A DNA stretch of 64,000 nt from Arenimonas soli (lineage in GTDB: Bacteria > Pseudomonadota > Gammaproteobacteria > Xanthomonadales > Xanthomonadaceae), in the NCBI RefSeq assembly GCF_014643775.1, contig NZ_BMKC01000002.1:372001-436000 (forward strand), given 5' to 3'. Positions 47,736 to 56,722 of the stretch are shown here, piece by piece. How positions within the stretch are numbered: the stretch's first letter is position 1; each line of letters opens with the position of its first letter. The position numbers and the translations under genes were made by a program. The notes beneath the pieces are model-generated. The model ran no database searches, was not told the origin of the DNA, and saw only the letters and a program-made list of their open reading frames with translations.

Positions 47736-50288
47736 ATGGCTCGATTCACGCGAACCTGCCTGCTGCTCGCCGCCGGCTGCCTGGCCTTCGGGTCGCTGGC
47801 CGCGACGGCCCGCGACGTCCGGGTCGGCGTGTACGACAATCCGCCCAAGCTGCTGCTGGACAAGCACGGCCGGGCCAGCGGCATCCTAGGTGACCTGCTG
47901 GCGGAAATCGCCCGCGAAGAAGGCTGGACCCTTCGGCCCGTACCCTGCCAGTGGGAGGCCTGCCTGGCGCGGCTGGCGGCCGGCGAACTGGACCTGCTTC
48001 CGGACATGGCCCACACCGACGAACGTGCGCTGCGCTTCGCGATGCACGAGGTGCCGGCCCTGCGCAGCTGGAGCCAGGTGTACACCCGGCCCGGCCTGCG
48101 GCTCGATTCCCTGCTCGACCTCGACGGCCACCGGGTCGCCGTGCTCGCCGGCTCGGTGCAGCAAACCTACCTGGGCGAAGCGGCGCACGACTTCGGGCTG
48201 CAGGTCGACTGGCTGGTGGTGGATTCAATGGAAGCCGCGCTGGCCGCCACGGTGGCCGGCGAGGCGGACGCCATGGCCACCAACCACTTCTTCGGCTCGC
48301 GCTCGGCCAGCGAACGCGGCCTGGGCGAGACCCCCATCCTGTTCGCCCCGTCCCGGCTTTATTACGCCAGCCGCGTGGGCGACAACGCCGACCTGCTGCG
48401 GGCCATCGATTCGCACCTGTCGCGGTGGCAGGGCCGGGCCGACTCGCCGTACTTCAGCATCCTGCGGCGCTGGGGCGCGCCCGGCATCGAACCTGGCCTG
48501 CCGGACTACGTTTACTGGCTCTTCGCCGGCGCGACCGGCGCCATGCTGCTGGCGCTGGCCGGCATCAGCCTGCTGCGGCGCGAGGTGCGGATAAAGACGC
48601 AGTCACTGGCGGCCAGCGAACAACAGCTCACCGCCATCCTCGACAGCGTCGACGCGCACGTCTACATCAAGGACGCCAGGCTGCGCTATCGCTACGTCAA
48701 CCGGAAGCTGGCGCAGCTGTTCGGCATGAAGGCCGCGGACGTGGTCGGTCGCGGCGACGAGGACTTCTACGACCAGGCCACCGTCGACGAATTGCGCAAC
48801 AACGACCTGAAGGTGGTCCGCGACGGGCAGCGCCTGGCGCTGGAGGAAGTCAACCGCGCCCGCAGCGACGGCGGCATCGAACACGCCTACCTGTCGGTGA
48901 AGATCCCGCTGCTGGGCGCCGACGGCAAGGTGGACGCGCTGTGCGGCATTTCCACCGAGATCACCGAACAGCACGTGATGCGGCAGGAAATCGAACGCCT
49001 GGCGCTGTTCGATCCGCTGACCCAGCTGCCCAACCGCAAGCACTTCCTCGAGCTGTTGCGCGCGGCCATCGCCAACAGCCGCCGGGATGGTTCGGCAGGG
49101 GTCCTGGTGGTGCTCAACCTCGACCGCTTCAAGGAGCTCAACGACACCCGCGGGCACCAGGCCGGCGACGAGTGGCTGCGGCAGGTGACGCAAAGGCTGC
49201 GGCCGCTGCTGCACGAAGGCCAGACGCTTGCCCGCCTGGGGGCCGACGAGTTCGGCATCCTCATCGATGGCCTGCCGCCGTCGCCGGCCGGCGCGCAGAA
49301 GCAGGCGGCCGCCCTGGGCCAGCGCGTGCTTGATGCGATAAGCGTGCCCGGCGACGTGGCCGGACAGCGCTACCACGGCACCGCCAGCCTGGGCGCCACC
49401 CTGTTCGGTGGGGCCAGCGCCGACGAAGTGCTGCGCCACGCCGACCTGGCCCTGTCCGAGGCCAAGGCCGCCGGCGGCAACCGCATGCGCCAGTTCATGG
49501 CCCAGATGCAGGAAGCCGCGGCCGCGCGTGCTTCGCTGGAAGCCGACCTGCGCGTCGGCCTGGACCGCGGTGAATTCGTGCTGCACTACCAGCCCCAGGT
49601 CGACGGCGCCGGCAAGCTGCTCGGACTCGAAGCCCTGGTGCGCTGGCAGCATCCGCGCCGCGGGCTGGTGCCGCCGGCCAGCTTCATCCCGCTGGCCGAG
49701 GCGTCCGGCCTGATCGTTCCCCTGGGTGACTGGGTCATGCGCCAGGCGATCGAACAACTCAAGCACCTGGCCACCCGGCCACAGACGGCGGGCCTGCGCA
49801 TCGCGGTGAACGTCAGCGCCCGGCAACTGCACCAGCCCGATTTCGTTCCCGGCGTGCTGGCGGCCCTGGCCGGCTCAGGCCTGCCGCCGGGCCGGCTGGA
49901 ACTCGAACTGACCGAAAGCGAACTGGTGGCCGACATCGAACAGGCCATCACGCGCCTGAAGGCGCTGCGCGACGGCGGGGTGCGCATCGCGCTGGACGAC
50001 TTCGGCACCGGTTACTCGGCACTCAACTACGTCAAGCGCCTGCCGCTGGACATGCTCAAGATAGACACCAGCTTCGTGCGCGACCTGCTGGTCGACCCCA
50101 ACGACATGGCCATCGTGCGCACCATCATTTCCCTGGGCCAGAGCCTGGGCCTGGAAGTGCTGGCCGAAGGCGTCGAAGACCCGGCCCAGCGCGACGTGCT
50201 GCACGAAATCGGCTGCCGGCAGTTCCAGGGCTACCACTTCAGCAAGCCGCGGCCGATCGCCGACCTGCAGGACGACTGGCTGGCCTGA
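47736..50288 (+). CDS. EAL-domain c-di-GMP phosphodiesterase with periplasmic solute-binding sensor
   Basis: An 850-residue membrane protein: signal/first helix, a periplasmic SBP_bac_3-type ligand-binding domain (about 25-245), a transmembrane helix (about 258-280), a PAS domain (290-415), a GGDEF domain with the degenerate motif GADEF (502-506), and a C-terminal EAL domain with EAL (632-634), DDFGTGYS and AEGVED intact. Phosphodiesterase activity is likely; the GGDEF domain probably only binds GTP as a regulator. The ligand is unknown, perhaps an amino acid. Confidence 0.93.
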   Translation: MARFTRTCLLLAAGCLAFGSLAATARDVRVGVYDNPPKLLLDKHGRASGILGDLLAEIAREEGWTLRPVPCQWEACLARLAAGELDLLPDMAHTDERALRFAMHEVPALRSWSQVYTRPGLRLDSLLDLDGHRVAVLAGSVQQTYLGEAAHDFGLQVDWLVVDSMEAALAATVAGEADAMATNHFFGSRSASERGLGETPILFAPSRLYYASRVGDNADLLRAIDSHLSRWQGRADSPYFSILRRWGAPGIEPGLPDYVYWLFAGATGAMLLALAGISLLRREVRIKTQSLAASEQQLTAILDSVDAHVYIKDARLRYRYVNRKLAQLFGMKAADVVGRGDEDFYDQATVDELRNNDLKVVRDGQRLALEEVNRARSDGGIEHAYLSVKIPLLGADGKVDALCGISTEITEQHVMRQEIERLALFDPLTQLPNRKHFLELLRAAIANSRRDGSAGVLVVLNLDRFKELNDTRGHQAGDEWLRQVTQRLRPLLHEGQTLARLGADEFGILIDGLPPSPAGAQKQAAALGQRVLDAISVPGDVAGQRYHGTASLGATLFGGASADEVLRHADLALSEAKAAGGNRMRQFMAQMQEAAAARASLEADLRVGLDRGEFVLHYQPQVDGAGKLLGLEALVRWQHPRRGLVPPASFIPLAEASGLIVPLGDWVMRQAIEQLKHLATRPQTAGLRIAVNVSARQLHQPDFVPGVLAALAGSGLPPGRLELELTESELVADIEQAITRLKALRDGGVRIALDDFGTGYSALNYVKRLPLDMLKIDTSFVRDLLVDPNDMAIVRTIISLGQSLGLEVLAEGVEDPAQRDVLHEIGCRQFQGYHFSKPRPIADLQDDWLA

Positions 50289-50307
50289 GCGCCGGGTCCG
50301 GCGCGGA

Positions 50308-50781
50308 TCAGGCGCCGCCTTCGAAGGACTTGTTGCCCAGCAGCACGCGGCCGTCGTGGTCGCGCACCACCAGCTCGACCTCGATGCCCTGGCGCACGCT
50401 CTGGGTGACCACGCAGAACTCCTCAAACTGGGCCAGGATGCGCTCGAGGTGCTTGAGTTCCCCTGGGCCCTCGGACAGGGTCAGTTCGGCCACGGCCTTG
50501 GGAATGCGCCAGCGGCCCTGGTCGTTGCGGGCCATCTCGCCGGTGATGGTGGCCGAGATCGGTCCCGGCTGGTTGCCGAACTTGCTCAGCGCGAAGGTAA
50601 GGCTGGCGGCCAGGCAGTTGGCGATCGCGGCCATCAGCAGGCGCGAGGGGTTGGGGCCCTTGCCTTCGCCCAGGGGCGCCGGTTCGTCGGTGGCCAGGTC
50701 GGCGATGCCTTCGCCGAACTCGACGGTGAAGGCGTAGCCGGACTGCTGGCGCAGGAACACCTGTACGGTTTTCGTTTCCAT
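50308..50781 (-). CDS. OsmC-family peroxiredoxin
   Basis: A 157-residue OsmC/Ohr-fold protein. The two redox cysteines lie in LMAAIANCLAA (peroxidatic) and EEFCVVTQSVRQG (resolving), and the family Arg and Glu residues are present. It reduces organic hydroperoxides, or takes part in sulphide/disulphide redox. The start at 50781 has GGAG and gives the typical beta start KTVQVFLRQQSGYAFTVEF. It is convergent with the EAL gene and divergent from the TonB receptor gene. Confidence 0.9.
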   Translation of the reverse strand: METKTVQVFLRQQSGYAFTVEFGEGIADLATDEPAPLGEGKGPNPSRLLMAAIANCLAASLTFALSKFGNQPGPISATITGEMARNDQGRWRIPKAVAELTLSEGPGELKHLERILAQFEEFCVVTQSVRQGIEVELVVRDHDGRVLLGNKSFEGGA

Positions 50782-50987
50782 GGCGGGCTCCGGTGGGCGG
50801 TAAGCCAAGCATACGGCCGCGGGCGGGTGCCCGGCCGGCGGCGCGCTGAACGGAAATCCCAATGCCGGCACATCGAAATGCGAATCCCGCGCACGGTTCG
50901 TGGTCAGGGCCGCTACTGTCATTTTGTTAAGCACTTGTAAACATCACCGTTCCGGCCTTCCGGCCTTGAGCAGTGGAGTAAGACAAG

Positions 50988-53540
50988 ATGCAATCCCGTA
51001 CGCTTTCCGCGTCCATCCAGCGCGCGCTGCTGGCGATGGCGGCGGTTTCGGCCGGCGCCCTGGCGACGACCAGCGCATTCGCGCAGGAGTCGGAAGAAGA
51101 CGCCGCGACCCTCGACACCATCGAAGTCACCGGTTCGCGCCTCAAGCGCGCCGACATCGAAGGCGCGGTGCCCGTGGTCGTCATCGACCGCGCCGACATC
51201 GACGCTTCCGGCGACGTTTCCGTGGCCGACGTGCTGCGCGACTCGACCTTCGCCTCGTTCGGCAACTTCAAGCCGCAGTCGGGTTCTTCGGCCCAGTCGC
51301 TGGCCACCATCGACCTGCGCGGCGTCGGCTCGGGCCGCACCCTGGTGTTGATCGACGGCCGCCGGGCCCCGACCAACCCGATGTCGGCGTCCTCGGGCTC
51401 CGACCTCAATGCCATTCCGCTGGCGGCGGTCGAGCGCATCGAAATCCTGTCCGACGGCGCCTCCGCCGTGTACGGCTCCGACGCGATCGGCGGCGTGGTC
51501 AACATCATCCTGCGCAAGGACTTCAACGGCGCCGAGATCCGCTACGGGATCGGTTCGACCGAAGTCACCGGCGGCGACCTGCAGGACATGTCGGTGGTGT
51601 TCGGCTCCTCGTCCGACCGCACCCGCGTGATCGGCGGCGCGGCTTCCTCCAAGCGCGGCATGGTCTTCACCCGCGACCAGATCGGCGGCCAGACCCCGGG
51701 CGTGTCCACCTACGGCAACAACTACTACAACTGGGACACCCAGGCGATCGAGGCCGTGCCGGGCTTCAGCTGCGACCAGGGTGCGTTCTACTTCCTGGGC
51801 AACGGCCTGTGCTCGTTCAACTTCAATTCGGTGGCCGCCAACGACGCCAAGGTGGACAACACCTCGGTGTTCATCCGCGCCGACCACCAGATCAACGACA
51901 ACTGGTCGGTCTACGGCGCCGCCACGATGACCAAGGTCGAAACCTTCGGCCGCTACGCGCCGGTCCCGGGCGTGGTGGTCGTTGACGACGGCACCCAGAG
52001 CGACATCAACGGCGGCGTTGCCTGCGGCCCGGGCGGCTGCGCCCCCGGCACCACCGACGGCCTGCCGACGTACTACTTCCACCGCTTCGCCGCCGCCGGC
52101 AACCGCGACAACTGGACCGACACCACCAATGCCGACTACCTGGTGGGCTTCCAGGGCCAGCTGACCGACACCATCGGCCTGGACTTCGGCCTGCGCCGCA
52201 CCGACTACAAGTACGTCGAACTGGGCCGCGGCTACATCGTCGCCACCCTGGCCAACGAAGCCGCCAACAACGGCGACTACGACCTGTCCGACCCGTACGC
52301 CGCCGACCCGGACGTGCTGTCGGGCATGCAGGCGACGATCAGCCGTGACTCGCGCTGGACCACCGACGAGATCTACGCCCTGCTCAGCTTCGACCTGTTC
52401 GAAATGGGCGGCGGCACCTCCAACGGCGTGTTCGGCGTCGAATACCGCGAAGACACCCTGGTCGACCAGTACGACTCGCTGTCCGAGGCCGGCCTGGTGC
52501 TGGGTTCGTCGGGCAATTCCTCGGCCGGTTCGCGCGACGCCAAGGCGGCGTACTTCGAGTGGCTGCTGCCGTTCACCAGCAACTTCGACGTGACCCTCGC
52601 CGGCCGCTTCGACTCCTACAGCGACTACGGCAACGACTTCTCGCCCAAGGTCGCCATGCGCTGGCAGCCGCTGGAAACCCTGACCCTGCGTGGTTCCTAC
52701 GGCCAGGGCTTCCGCGCCCCGGGCCTGGACATCCTGACCCAGAAGACCACCTTCTCGGCCGAACCGGTCAACGACCCCCAGTCCTGCATCGCCCTGGGCC
52801 AGCCGGCCAACTGCCAGCTGCAGGTGGACACCTTCTTCCAGGCCAATCCCGAGCTGGAGTCGGAGCAGTCCACGCAGTTCAGCGTCGGCCTGGTCTGGGA
52901 CCCGCTGGAATGGCTTGATTTCTCGGTGGACTACTACGCCATCGAGGTCGAGAACACGATCAACCAGATCACCCCGCAGGCGATCATCAACTCCGACCTG
53001 GATCCGGCCACCTACGGCCCGATCCCGCCGGGCATGAGCATCACCCGCCGGGCCAATGGTTCGATCGACCAGATCGTGGCCGGCTACGCCAACCAGGGCA
53101 CGCTGGACACCGACGGCATCGATTTCCGGATGAACACCAATTTCGACCTCGGTGCCTGGGGCCAGCTGCGCAACCAGCTGACGATCTCGTACATCAACAG
53201 CTACGACATCGACGACGGCCTGGGCAACGTCACCGAGTTCCTGGACATCAACGGCTACCCGGACCGCCGCGGTTCGCTGAACAACACCTGGACCTTCGGC
53301 GACTTCACCGCCGGCTGGAACATCAACTACATCGGTGAAAACGGCCCGGTCGGCGGCTACGCCACCAACGACGTGCAGCTGTCCTGGCAGGCGCCGTGGA
53401 ACGGCACCATCACCGTCGGTGCCACCAACGTGGGTGACCGCTACCCCGAACTGGTGGCCTTCGACGGCCGGCCGTGGAACTTCTACCTGTACGACGCCTA
53501 CGGTCGCACGACCTACCTGCGCTACACGCAGACGTTCTGA
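50988..53540 (+). CDS. TonB-dependent receptor
   Basis: An 850-residue outer-membrane receptor with a signal peptide ending AFA. An N-terminal plug follows with TLDTIEVTGSRLKRADIEG (TonB-box region), VADVLRDSTFASFG and VERIEILSDGASAVYGSDAIGGVVNIILRK (split across strands). The 22-strand barrel ends LRYTQTF with the terminal Phe needed for outer-membrane insertion. Many Xanthomonadales receptors of this type take up plant-derived or complex organic compounds; the substrate is not clear. GGAG precedes the start and a strong terminator follows. Confidence 0.95.
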   Translation: MQSRTLSASIQRALLAMAAVSAGALATTSAFAQESEEDAATLDTIEVTGSRLKRADIEGAVPVVVIDRADIDASGDVSVADVLRDSTFASFGNFKPQSGSSAQSLATIDLRGVGSGRTLVLIDGRRAPTNPMSASSGSDLNAIPLAAVERIEILSDGASAVYGSDAIGGVVNIILRKDFNGAEIRYGIGSTEVTGGDLQDMSVVFGSSSDRTRVIGGAASSKRGMVFTRDQIGGQTPGVSTYGNNYYNWDTQAIEAVPGFSCDQGAFYFLGNGLCSFNFNSVAANDAKVDNTSVFIRADHQINDNWSVYGAATMTKVETFGRYAPVPGVVVVDDGTQSDINGGVACGPGGCAPGTTDGLPTYYFHRFAAAGNRDNWTDTTNADYLVGFQGQLTDTIGLDFGLRRTDYKYVELGRGYIVATLANEAANNGDYDLSDPYAADPDVLSGMQATISRDSRWTTDEIYALLSFDLFEMGGGTSNGVFGVEYREDTLVDQYDSLSEAGLVLGSSGNSSAGSRDAKAAYFEWLLPFTSNFDVTLAGRFDSYSDYGNDFSPKVAMRWQPLETLTLRGSYGQGFRAPGLDILTQKTTFSAEPVNDPQSCIALGQPANCQLQVDTFFQANPELESEQSTQFSVGLVWDPLEWLDFSVDYYAIEVENTINQITPQAIINSDLDPATYGPIPPGMSITRRANGSIDQIVAGYANQGTLDTDGIDFRMNTNFDLGAWGQLRNQLTISYINSYDIDDGLGNVTEFLDINGYPDRRGSLNNTWTFGDFTAGWNINYIGENGPVGGYATNDVQLSWQAPWNGTITVGATNVGDRYPELVAFDGRPWNFYLYDAYGRTTYLRYTQTF

Positions 53541-53588
53541 GGTCCCCGGTCCGCGGCGCCACCCCGAAGGCGCCGCGGCACGGAAGAC

Positions 53589-53620
53589 AAGGCCCGCGAT
53601 GGAAATCGCGGGCCTTTTTC
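53589..53620 (+). terminator. Rho-independent terminator after the TonB receptor gene
   Basis: A 12-bp perfect stem (AAGGCCCGCGAT / ATCGCGGGCCTT) with a GGAA tetraloop is followed by TTTC. A second GC-rich hairpin lies at 53551-53578 just before it. Confidence 0.93.
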
Positions 53621-53660
53621 GTGGCGCGGGGAGCGGTGGCCGGCGCCGGCGACGGGGCCT

Positions 53661-54524
53661 TCAGGCCGCGCCGGCGCGGCGAACCTGCGAGGTGGTGGTG
53701 CCGAAGTTGGCCTTGAACGAGCGGCAGAACGCGCTCTTGCTTTCGAAGCCGATCACTTCCGAGATGTCGCCGATGGGCATGCGGGTGTCGCGCACCAAGG
53801 CCCAGGACCGCAGCACGCGCAGGCGGTTGGCGTGTTCGAGCGGCGTTTCACCAAACACTTCGCGGTACAGGCGGATAAGGTGGGTCGGCGAATAGTTGGC
53901 GACTTCGGCCAGGCTGGTGAGGTCGAGCCTGGCCGGGCGGCCGAAGGTGATCAGGTGGCGCACGCGCATCAGGCGCAGCAGCACCTGTTCGCGCCGCTGC
54001 CGCGTGCGGCCGCTGCAGGCGTCCAGGTAGATGCGCACCGGTGCCTGGCTTTCGTGAACGGCCGCGACCAGCGCGCCCAGCGCCGCTTCGTTGCGCGGCT
54101 GGCCGTGCCGGGACAGGCGGGCGACGCGCAGCATCAGGCGACGAAGCTCGCGGCCCGGGCGAACCTGCCAGGGCATCAGCAGGCGGTCACTGCCGCCGGG
54201 CTGGTCGCGCAGGCGACGTGCCCACAGGTGCGCGGGGCCGGCGATGCCGATCGCGCCAACCTTGCCCGGCGCCGAAAGCCGCAGCGGGCCGTCCTGCCAG
54301 GCAAGCAAGCGGCCCTTGGCGACCTCGCCCTGGAAGGCAGGCGCCTGCACGCCCAGGCTGCCCTGCAGCACCCACCAGGCCGAGGCCCAGCCGGCGGGAA
54401 TGTCCACCTGCGCGCCGCGTGCGGCGGCGACGACCACGTGGAAACGTTCGGCCACCGGAACGACCGCGCCGGCGAAACCCAGGCGGTGGAACTCAGCGGT
54501 GGAGAAAAGTGCAGCCGGGCACAT
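53661..54524 (-). CDS. AraC-family transcriptional regulator
   Basis: A 287-residue regulator with an N-terminal cupin-like sensing domain (about 20-110) and a C-terminal double helix-turn-helix. The latter reads DLTSLAEVANYSPTHLIRLY and IGDISEVIGFESKSAFCRSF, followed by KANFGTTTSQVRR. The usual final P-x-x-YR motif is replaced by TTSQVRR. It is convergent with the TonB receptor gene; its own upstream region is the 382-bp gap to 54906. Targets are unknown. Confidence 0.92.
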   Translation of the reverse strand: MCPAALFSTAEFHRLGFAGAVVPVAERFHVVVAAARGAQVDIPAGWASAWWVLQGSLGVQAPAFQGEVAKGRLLAWQDGPLRLSAPGKVGAIGIAGPAHLWARRLRDQPGGSDRLLMPWQVRPGRELRRLMLRVARLSRHGQPRNEAALGALVAAVHESQAPVRIYLDACSGRTRQRREQVLLRLMRVRHLITFGRPARLDLTSLAEVANYSPTHLIRLYREVFGETPLEHANRLRVLRSWALVRDTRMPIGDISEVIGFESKSAFCRSFKANFGTTTSQVRRAGAA

Positions 54525-54555
54525 CGACGGATATCCGCGGGGACATTTCCCCAGT

Positions 54556-54846
54556 TTGCACGTGCGCCCGCGGCCGGCATATGCAGGAGGTCATGTCCAC
54601 GCGGACGTCCGCGCGGACAGTTCGGAATGGTTCAGAAAACCCTTCAAAACAAGGCTTTGCGTGACTATTGCAATCGCAATCCATGCACACGGCGAGGGCG
54701 TCGTCCCGGTCCAAGATGTCGCCGTCCGCGATGCCAAACTCTCTCTCCAACGGCACGGCGACCCTGGAACCTTCACAGAGTGGGTTCGGGACCAACAGGT
54801 TCGTCTTCGCAGGCACGGCCCGAACGGATTCGGGCCGTTTTTGTTT
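54556..54846 (+). ncRNA. Candidate small RNA ending in a strong terminator
   Basis: The 382-bp gap between the AraC gene (minus strand) and an L,D-transpeptidase gene holds a perfect terminator at 54815-54846 (ACGGCCCGAA / TTCGGGCCGT, CGGA loop, TTTTGTTT tail), but no plausible protein gene precedes it on the plus strand. A promoter-like pair, TTGCAC (54556) and TATGCA (54580) with an 18-bp spacer, lies upstream. An ATTGC-N4-GCAAT inverted repeat is at 54667-54680. The transcript would be about 255 nt. A 23-codon frame at 54593 has a ribosome-like AGGAGG only 2 nt away and is unconvincing. Confidence 0.4.
54815..54846 (+). terminator. Rho-independent terminator in the gap before the L,D-transpeptidase gene
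   Basis: A 10-bp stem with a CGGA loop and a TTTTGTTT tail, working only on the plus strand because the opposite side has no T-run. It lies 61 bp before the transpeptidase start and so cannot end that gene. Confidence 0.85.
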
Positions 54847-54906
54847 CTGAACCCGCCGGCCCGGCATGGCGCGTAGCATGGCGTCATTCGGGAGCGGGAG
54901 CGGTAG

Positions 54907-55944
54907 ATGCGCCGGTGTATCACCCTGGGATTGCTTGCCTGCCTGGCCGTGCTGTCGGTGGCGACGGCGGCCACCGCCGCGCCGGTCGCGGGCGCGTCGC
55001 TGCGCCTGCTGCCCGGTGAATACCTGTGGACGCCGGAACTGGCGCCGGTGGGTCCGGTGCTGGTGCTAGTCAGCCTTCCGGAGCAGCGCGCCTACGTGTA
55101 TCGCAACGGCGTGCGCATCGGCGTCGCCACCGCCAGCACCGGCAAACCCGGGTACGACACGCCCACCGGCGTGTTCAGCGTGCTGCAGAAAAAGCGCGAG
55201 CACTATTCCAACCTCTACGACGACGCGCCGATGCCGTACATGCAGCGGCTTACCTGGGACGGCATCGCGCTGCACGCCGGGCGGGTGCCGGGTTATCCAG
55301 CCTCGCATGGCTGCGTGCGCCTGCCCGAGGCCTTCGCCGAGAAACTCTATGACGTGACCACGCGCGGCATGACCGTGGTCATCACCGACGACCCCGCCCG
55401 CGTGCCGATGCTTGCCGACCCCAGCCTGTTCCCGGCAAGCCCGCCCGCGCCGACCGTGGGCACGCGCGTGGCCGACCTGTCGCTGCCAGTGCCGGCCGGC
55501 GCGGGTTTCAGCTGGCAGTCCGGCAAGGCGCCGCCCGGCCAGGTGACCGTGGTGCTGAGCCTGTCGGACCGCGAAATGGTGGTGATGCGCGAAGGGGTCG
55601 AGATCGGCCGCGGCCCGGTGAAGCTGGCCGGTACGCCGCCCGTCGGCACCCGTGCCTACCTGCTGCTCGATGGCGTGCAGCCCGATGCGGCCACTTCCTT
55701 GCCGGACCGGCCGCGCCGCCGCTGGCTGCGGGTGCTGGGCGACGGCGCCGACGACCCGGCCGGCGTCCTGGGCCAGGCGGGCCTGGACGCGGATCCGCGT
55801 TTCCTGGCGCGGGTCTACGACATCCTGGTGCCCGGGGCCACGCTGGTGGTCACCGACGAGGCCCTGCGCCGGGCCCCGGCGCTGACCGTGATCGAGGCGG
55901 GGGATGAAATCCCGCCGGCCCGGCCCCATGCTGAGGGGCAATGA
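54907..55944 (+). CDS. L,D-transpeptidase (YkuD domain), exported
   Basis: A 345-residue protein with a signal peptide ending TAA/APVAG. The YkuD domain (about 46-160) has His123 and Cys136 in HAGRVPGYPASHGCVRLP, the catalytic signature. L,D-transpeptidases form 3-3 cross-links in peptidoglycan or attach lipoproteins. A C-terminal extension (180-345) of unknown structure follows, with a repeated-looking segment (VLSLSDREMVVMREG). GGGAG precedes the start. It is probably co-transcribed with the next gene (16-bp gap). Confidence 0.92.
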   Translation: MRRCITLGLLACLAVLSVATAATAAPVAGASLRLLPGEYLWTPELAPVGPVLVLVSLPEQRAYVYRNGVRIGVATASTGKPGYDTPTGVFSVLQKKREHYSNLYDDAPMPYMQRLTWDGIALHAGRVPGYPASHGCVRLPEAFAEKLYDVTTRGMTVVITDDPARVPMLADPSLFPASPPAPTVGTRVADLSLPVPAGAGFSWQSGKAPPGQVTVVLSLSDREMVVMREGVEIGRGPVKLAGTPPVGTRAYLLLDGVQPDAATSLPDRPRRRWLRVLGDGADDPAGVLGQAGLDADPRFLARVYDILVPGATLVVTDEALRRAPALTVIEAGDEIPPARPHAEGQ

Positions 55945-55960
55945 CCCTGGAGACCTCCTG

Positions 55961-56647
55961 ATGGCCTTCCTGCGAACCCTGTCCTGCGCCGCCCTGCTGG
56001 CCGCCGGGCCGGCGCTGGCCAAGCCCACGCTGCTCGAGAAGCTGCAGGCCCAGGCGCCCGAGGCCGACGCCCGGGTGCTGGCCCTGGCGCTGCAGGCGCG
56101 CGAATGCGCGCTGGCCAGCGCGCCGTCGGCACGTCGGCTGGCGGTGATCGACTACTCGCGGCCGTCCACCGAGCCCCGGCTGTGGGTGTTCGACCTGGAC
56201 CAGGGCCGGCTGCTGTTCGCTGAACACGTGGCGCACGGCCAGGGCAGCGGCGGCAACATCGCCACCGATTTTTCCAATCGCGAAGGCAGCCACCAGTCCA
56301 GCCTCGGCCTGTTCCGCACCGGCGAGACCTACCACGGTGGCAACGGCTACTCGATGCGCATGGACGGCCTGGAGCCGGGCGTCAACGACGCCGCCCGCGA
56401 CCGGCTGATCGTGATGCACGGCGCGCCCTACGTGAACCCGCTGGCCGCGGCGGTGCAGGGCCGGCTGGGGCGCAGCTACGGCTGCCCCGCGGTGCGTCCC
56501 GAAGTGGCGCGCAGGGTGATCGACACCCTCAAGCAGGGCCAGCTGATCTTCGCCTACTACCCTGATCCAGGCTGGCTCGACAGCTCGCGTTTCCTGGGCT
56601 GTGGCCGTGACGCGCAGCGGCGGGTGGACACCGCGCACCGGACCTGA
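55961..56647 (+). CDS. Murein L,D-transpeptidase catalytic-domain family protein
   Basis: A 228-residue exported protein (signal peptide ending ALA) of the YkuD_2 type. The catalytic Cys175 lies in GRSYGCPAV, where the classic SHGC becomes SYGCPA, and a His is in VMHGAPYVNP. The domain opens with DYSRPSTEPRLWVFDL. It probably cleaves or makes L,D bonds in peptidoglycan. The start at 55961 has GGAG. It forms a pair with the preceding L,D-transpeptidase gene. Confidence 0.88.
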   Translation: MAFLRTLSCAALLAAGPALAKPTLLEKLQAQAPEADARVLALALQARECALASAPSARRLAVIDYSRPSTEPRLWVFDLDQGRLLFAEHVAHGQGSGGNIATDFSNREGSHQSSLGLFRTGETYHGGNGYSMRMDGLEPGVNDAARDRLIVMHGAPYVNPLAAAVQGRLGRSYGCPAVRPEVARRVIDTLKQGQLIFAYYPDPGWLDSSRFLGCGRDAQRRVDTAHRT

Positions 56648-56722
56648 CTCGGAACCGCTGGTCGGGCGCCCGCCTGGACGCTCCAACCAGGTGCAGCGCC
56701 GGGGGCCGCTGCTTTGCGGGCA

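Noticed and set aside
53551-53578. GC-rich hairpin (CCGCGGCGCC / GGCGCCGCGG) as a separate terminator
   Set aside because: It has no T-run and a real terminator follows 10 bp later; probably a helper structure.
54593-54664. 23-codon frame after AGGAGG
   Set aside because: The spacing to the start is only 2 nt and the peptide is not recognisable; a small RNA fits the region better, although a leader peptide is not excluded.
54493-54879. 128-codon minus-strand frame over the AraC-transpeptidase gap
   Set aside because: It runs through the terminator and into the AraC gene start, with no ribosome-binding site and no recognisable domain.
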